From Psychromonas sp. (GTDB taxonomy: Bacteria > Pseudomonadota > Gammaproteobacteria > Enterobacterales > Psychromonadaceae), in the NCBI GenBank assembly GCA_023145575.1, contig JAGLDN010000097.1, positions 1 to 8,054 of the forward strand: DNA of 8,054 nt, written 5' to 3'. Position 1 is the first letter of the stretch. Every line of letters starts with the position of its first letter. A program made the position numbers and the translations under genes. The notes under the pieces are model-generated. The model was not told the origin of the DNA, ran no database searches, and saw nothing but the letters and a program-made list of their open reading frames with translations. Of this stretch, positions 6,729-8,054 are shown piece by piece.

Positions 6729-7537
6729 ATGAAAAAATTGGTATCTTATATATTTGCACTGGTAAATATGCTTTATTTTGGGAGGGTTTTTATAAAAGTT
6801 GCGAAAAACATTTACTAGTAAATGAGGATATCGAAAAAGAATATTTTATATTTACTGATGCTAAAACCATTCAGTTTGAAACTGCAAGTAACGTCCACCG
6901 AATTTATCAGAAATCTTTAGGCTGACCTTACATTACATTATTTAGATTTAAAATATTTAATTCCGCTAAAAAGATGTATAAAGACATGGATTATTTATAT
7001 TTTTTTAATGCGAATATGTTATGCGTTCAAGATATTAGTTGTGATTTCCTTCCTAATGATGATCAGTCATTCTCATTTTTACAGCATCCAGGCTTTTATA
7101 ACAAAACAAATAAAGACTTTACTTATGAGCGTAGAAAGGACTCTTTGGCTTTAATAAAAGAGGGGGCCGGAAGCCATTACTTTGCTGGAGGCTTAAATGG
7201 AGGAAGGGCTGATGATTATTTATCCCTATGTAAAACGTTGGAAAAAAATATTGATAAGGATTTGGAAAATAAAATAATTGCAATTTGGCACGATGAATCA
7301 CACCTTAATCACTTTTCCATATCCTCAACAAAAGGTGTAAAAGTATTAACTCCTATATATGGCTTCCCTCAGGATTGGGAATTACCCTTTTCACCTAAAA
7401 TAATTATCCAAGATAAAAGTAAATTTGGAGGGGCTGCATTCTTGAGAGATGATTTACCATCCTTTCTAAGTTGTAGCGTAAGTTATTTAAAAAGGCTAGT
7501 CACGAAAGCCCTATTAATGATGAAACAGTTCTTGTAA
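6729..7537 (+). pseudogene. Family GT6 glycosyltransferase (ABO blood-group-like), broken by a frameshift and a stop
   Basis: GT6 enzymes add alpha-1,3-linked GalNAc or Gal to acceptor glycans. Members include human ABO transferases, E. coli O86 WbnI and Bacteroides ovatus BoGT6a. ATG at 6729 follows AGAGG by four bases, but a run of six A at 6732-6737 is one base out of frame. After it the family start IGILYICTGKYALFWEGFY is readable. A TGA at 6923-6925 replaces Trp in the conserved LGWP motif, and the frame then stays open to 7535. Visible motifs are FFNANM (7004-7018; NAN in place of DXD, as in metal-independent bacterial enzymes), HPGFYNK, YERR, YFAGGLNGG (7178-7204), IWHDESHLN with the conserved Glu at 7295-7297, and PKIIIQDKSKFGG. 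Gly in the ABO-268 position fits GalNAc transfer. Only the 187-residue frame from 6974 can still be made; it lacks the N-terminal donor-binding region. About 28 residues beyond the family's usual end are probably foreign sequence. Confidence 0.92.
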
Positions 7538-7599
7538 GTTGGATGAATAACTGTCAACAAATAACACATCCTACCATTATGGCAATCGTTGAAAAATAG
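7477..7599 (+). pseudogene. Unidentified C-terminal coding remnant
   Basis: A 40-residue frame ending in TAG at 7597 reads as protein-like sequence (ASHESPINDETVLVSW, then MNNCQQITHPTIMAIVEK) and has no start codon or ribosome binding site. It overlaps the anomalous end of the glycosyltransferase frame in a different phase. The glycosyltransferase therefore seems to have been joined here to the tail of another gene. I do not recognise the family. It could be chance, since the frame is short. Confidence 0.35.
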
Positions 7600-7616
7600 T
7601 TGAAAAATAGTTGAAA
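7588..7616 (+). repeat. 11-bp tandem repeat GTTGAAAAATA
   Basis: Two perfect copies of GTTGAAAAATA (7588-7598 and 7599-7609) are followed by a partial third copy, GTTGAAA. The array covers the stop codon of the unidentified remnant and may be a replication-slippage product or a scar just outside the insertion-sequence end. Confidence 0.7.
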
Positions 7617-7623
7617 GCATTGT

Positions 7624-7858
7624 CAGGGTCAGATTGCAAAAGTTGTCTATTTATTAAGCGCCACAAAACTTAATCTGCGAGCTAGCTCTCACGATCTTTG
7701 TTTAAAAAAGGATCTGCTTGCAGATCGGATTTACCTATGATCATATACTTCTTTTTATAGCCAAGAAGAAGTCAAAAATCCTCAGTAAACCACTCTTTAA
7801 AAACTTATCACTTGTTTCAGATCCCAGACAACAAAGGAAAGTGAAACATAAACTCTTA
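7624..7858 (+). mobile_element. 5' remnant of an ISAs1-family insertion sequence
   Basis: The frame at 7757-7858 reads IAKKKSKILSKPLFKNLS followed by LVSDPRQQRKVKHKLL. This matches the N-terminal pattern of ISAs1/H-repeat transposases, which carry a DPRQ..KVKHKL motif before the DDE catalytic core. The rest of the transposase is absent: at 7857 the sequence passes directly into repeat R2 and a stop follows within three codons. An ATG at 7737 is one base out of frame, the shift lying in a T-run at 7752-7756. The likely left end is CAGGGTCAGATTG at 7624, because ISAs1-type ends often start CAGGG; this boundary is inferred. The remnant cannot transpose on its own. Confidence 0.6.
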
Positions 7859-8002
7859 TACCCGTGATACTTCATTATGCTTGGTCAGGCTTTAGCTCGG
7901 ACATCAGATCAAGGCATAACAGCAGATCTATAAACGAAGGTATATTAATGATTTATTAGTTATTCCATTTTTGAGTTTTATAACTCAGAGCTGGTGTTTG
8001 AG
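7857..8002 (+). repeat. Dispersed repeat R2, right copy (short form)
   Basis: Direct repeat of 4577-4756. It matches through TATACCCGTGATACTTCA, CGGACATCAGATCAAGGCAT, AGGTATATTAAT and TTATTAGTTATTCCATTTTT. It lacks about 35 bases, including the hairpin found in the left copy, and diverges after the CAGAGCTG/CAGAACTG block. It replaces the rest of the ISAs1-type transposase. The last 50 bases of the window after it show nothing recognisable. Confidence 0.85.
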
Positions 8003-8054
8003 CTAAAGCACCGTAGAGCTTGGATACTTGTAACAATTAGCGTTGTTATAAAAT

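Noticed and set aside
6732..6737. Programmed slippage on the A-run rescuing the GT6 gene
   Set aside because: Six A is short for efficient slippage, and the later in-frame TGA would still stop translation.
1..8054. CRISPR array, tRNA or rRNA genes
   Set aside because: No regularly spaced repeats with unique spacers and no cloverleaf or rRNA signature were seen. The repeats found are dispersed or simple tandem.

Overview
The window reads as AT-rich, low-gene-density chromosome from a cold-water marine gammaproteobacterium, of the Psychromonas, Moritella or Colwellia kind. This is inferred from the monomeric NADP-dependent isocitrate dehydrogenase, the RluE sequence and the base composition; no rRNA or tRNA is present to confirm it. 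Only three genes look intact. Much of the rest is dispersed repeats and decayed genes.

Layout. Positions 1-763 hold no gene: an 8-bp tandem repeat, then dispersed repeats. Positions 764-2992 (minus strand) are icd, a full-length monomeric isocitrate dehydrogenase with its active-site residues in place and a plausible promoter at 3040-3068. Near-direct copies of a ~140-bp repeat lie on either side of icd (442-583 and 3308-3447). Positions 3069-4017 are non-coding. Positions 4018-4506 (plus) encode an unrecognised small exported protein with six cysteines after its signal sequence. Positions 4507-5177 are again repeats and hairpins. Positions 5178-5795 (plus) are rluE, the 23S rRNA pseudouridine synthase. 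Divergent icd and rluE are also neighbours in E. coli, so this pair is probably the ancestral backbone, with about 2.2 kb of repeats and the orphan gene inserted between them.

The most interesting part is 6021-7537. It holds the ruins of a surface-polysaccharide gene pair: the C-terminal half of a Wzx-type O-unit flippase, broken by several frameshifts, and 9 bp downstream a family GT6 glycosyltransferase. GT6 is the family of the human ABO blood-group transferases. The GT6 copy has only two inactivating lesions, a one-base shift in an A-run just after the start codon and a TGA where the family has Trp. Its metal-independent NAN motif, its AGG donor-site triplet and its catalytic Glu are all preserved. 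An unidentified 40-residue reading-frame remnant and the 5' end of an ISAs1-family insertion sequence follow.

A ~150-180-bp repeat lies in direct orientation before rluE (4577-4756) and after the IS remnant (7857-8002), so it brackets rluE and all the polysaccharide debris. The second copy cuts straight into the transposase remnant. The overall picture is a conserved icd/rluE backbone that received, then lost function of, an O-antigen fragment, in a region shaped by dispersed repeats and IS activity.
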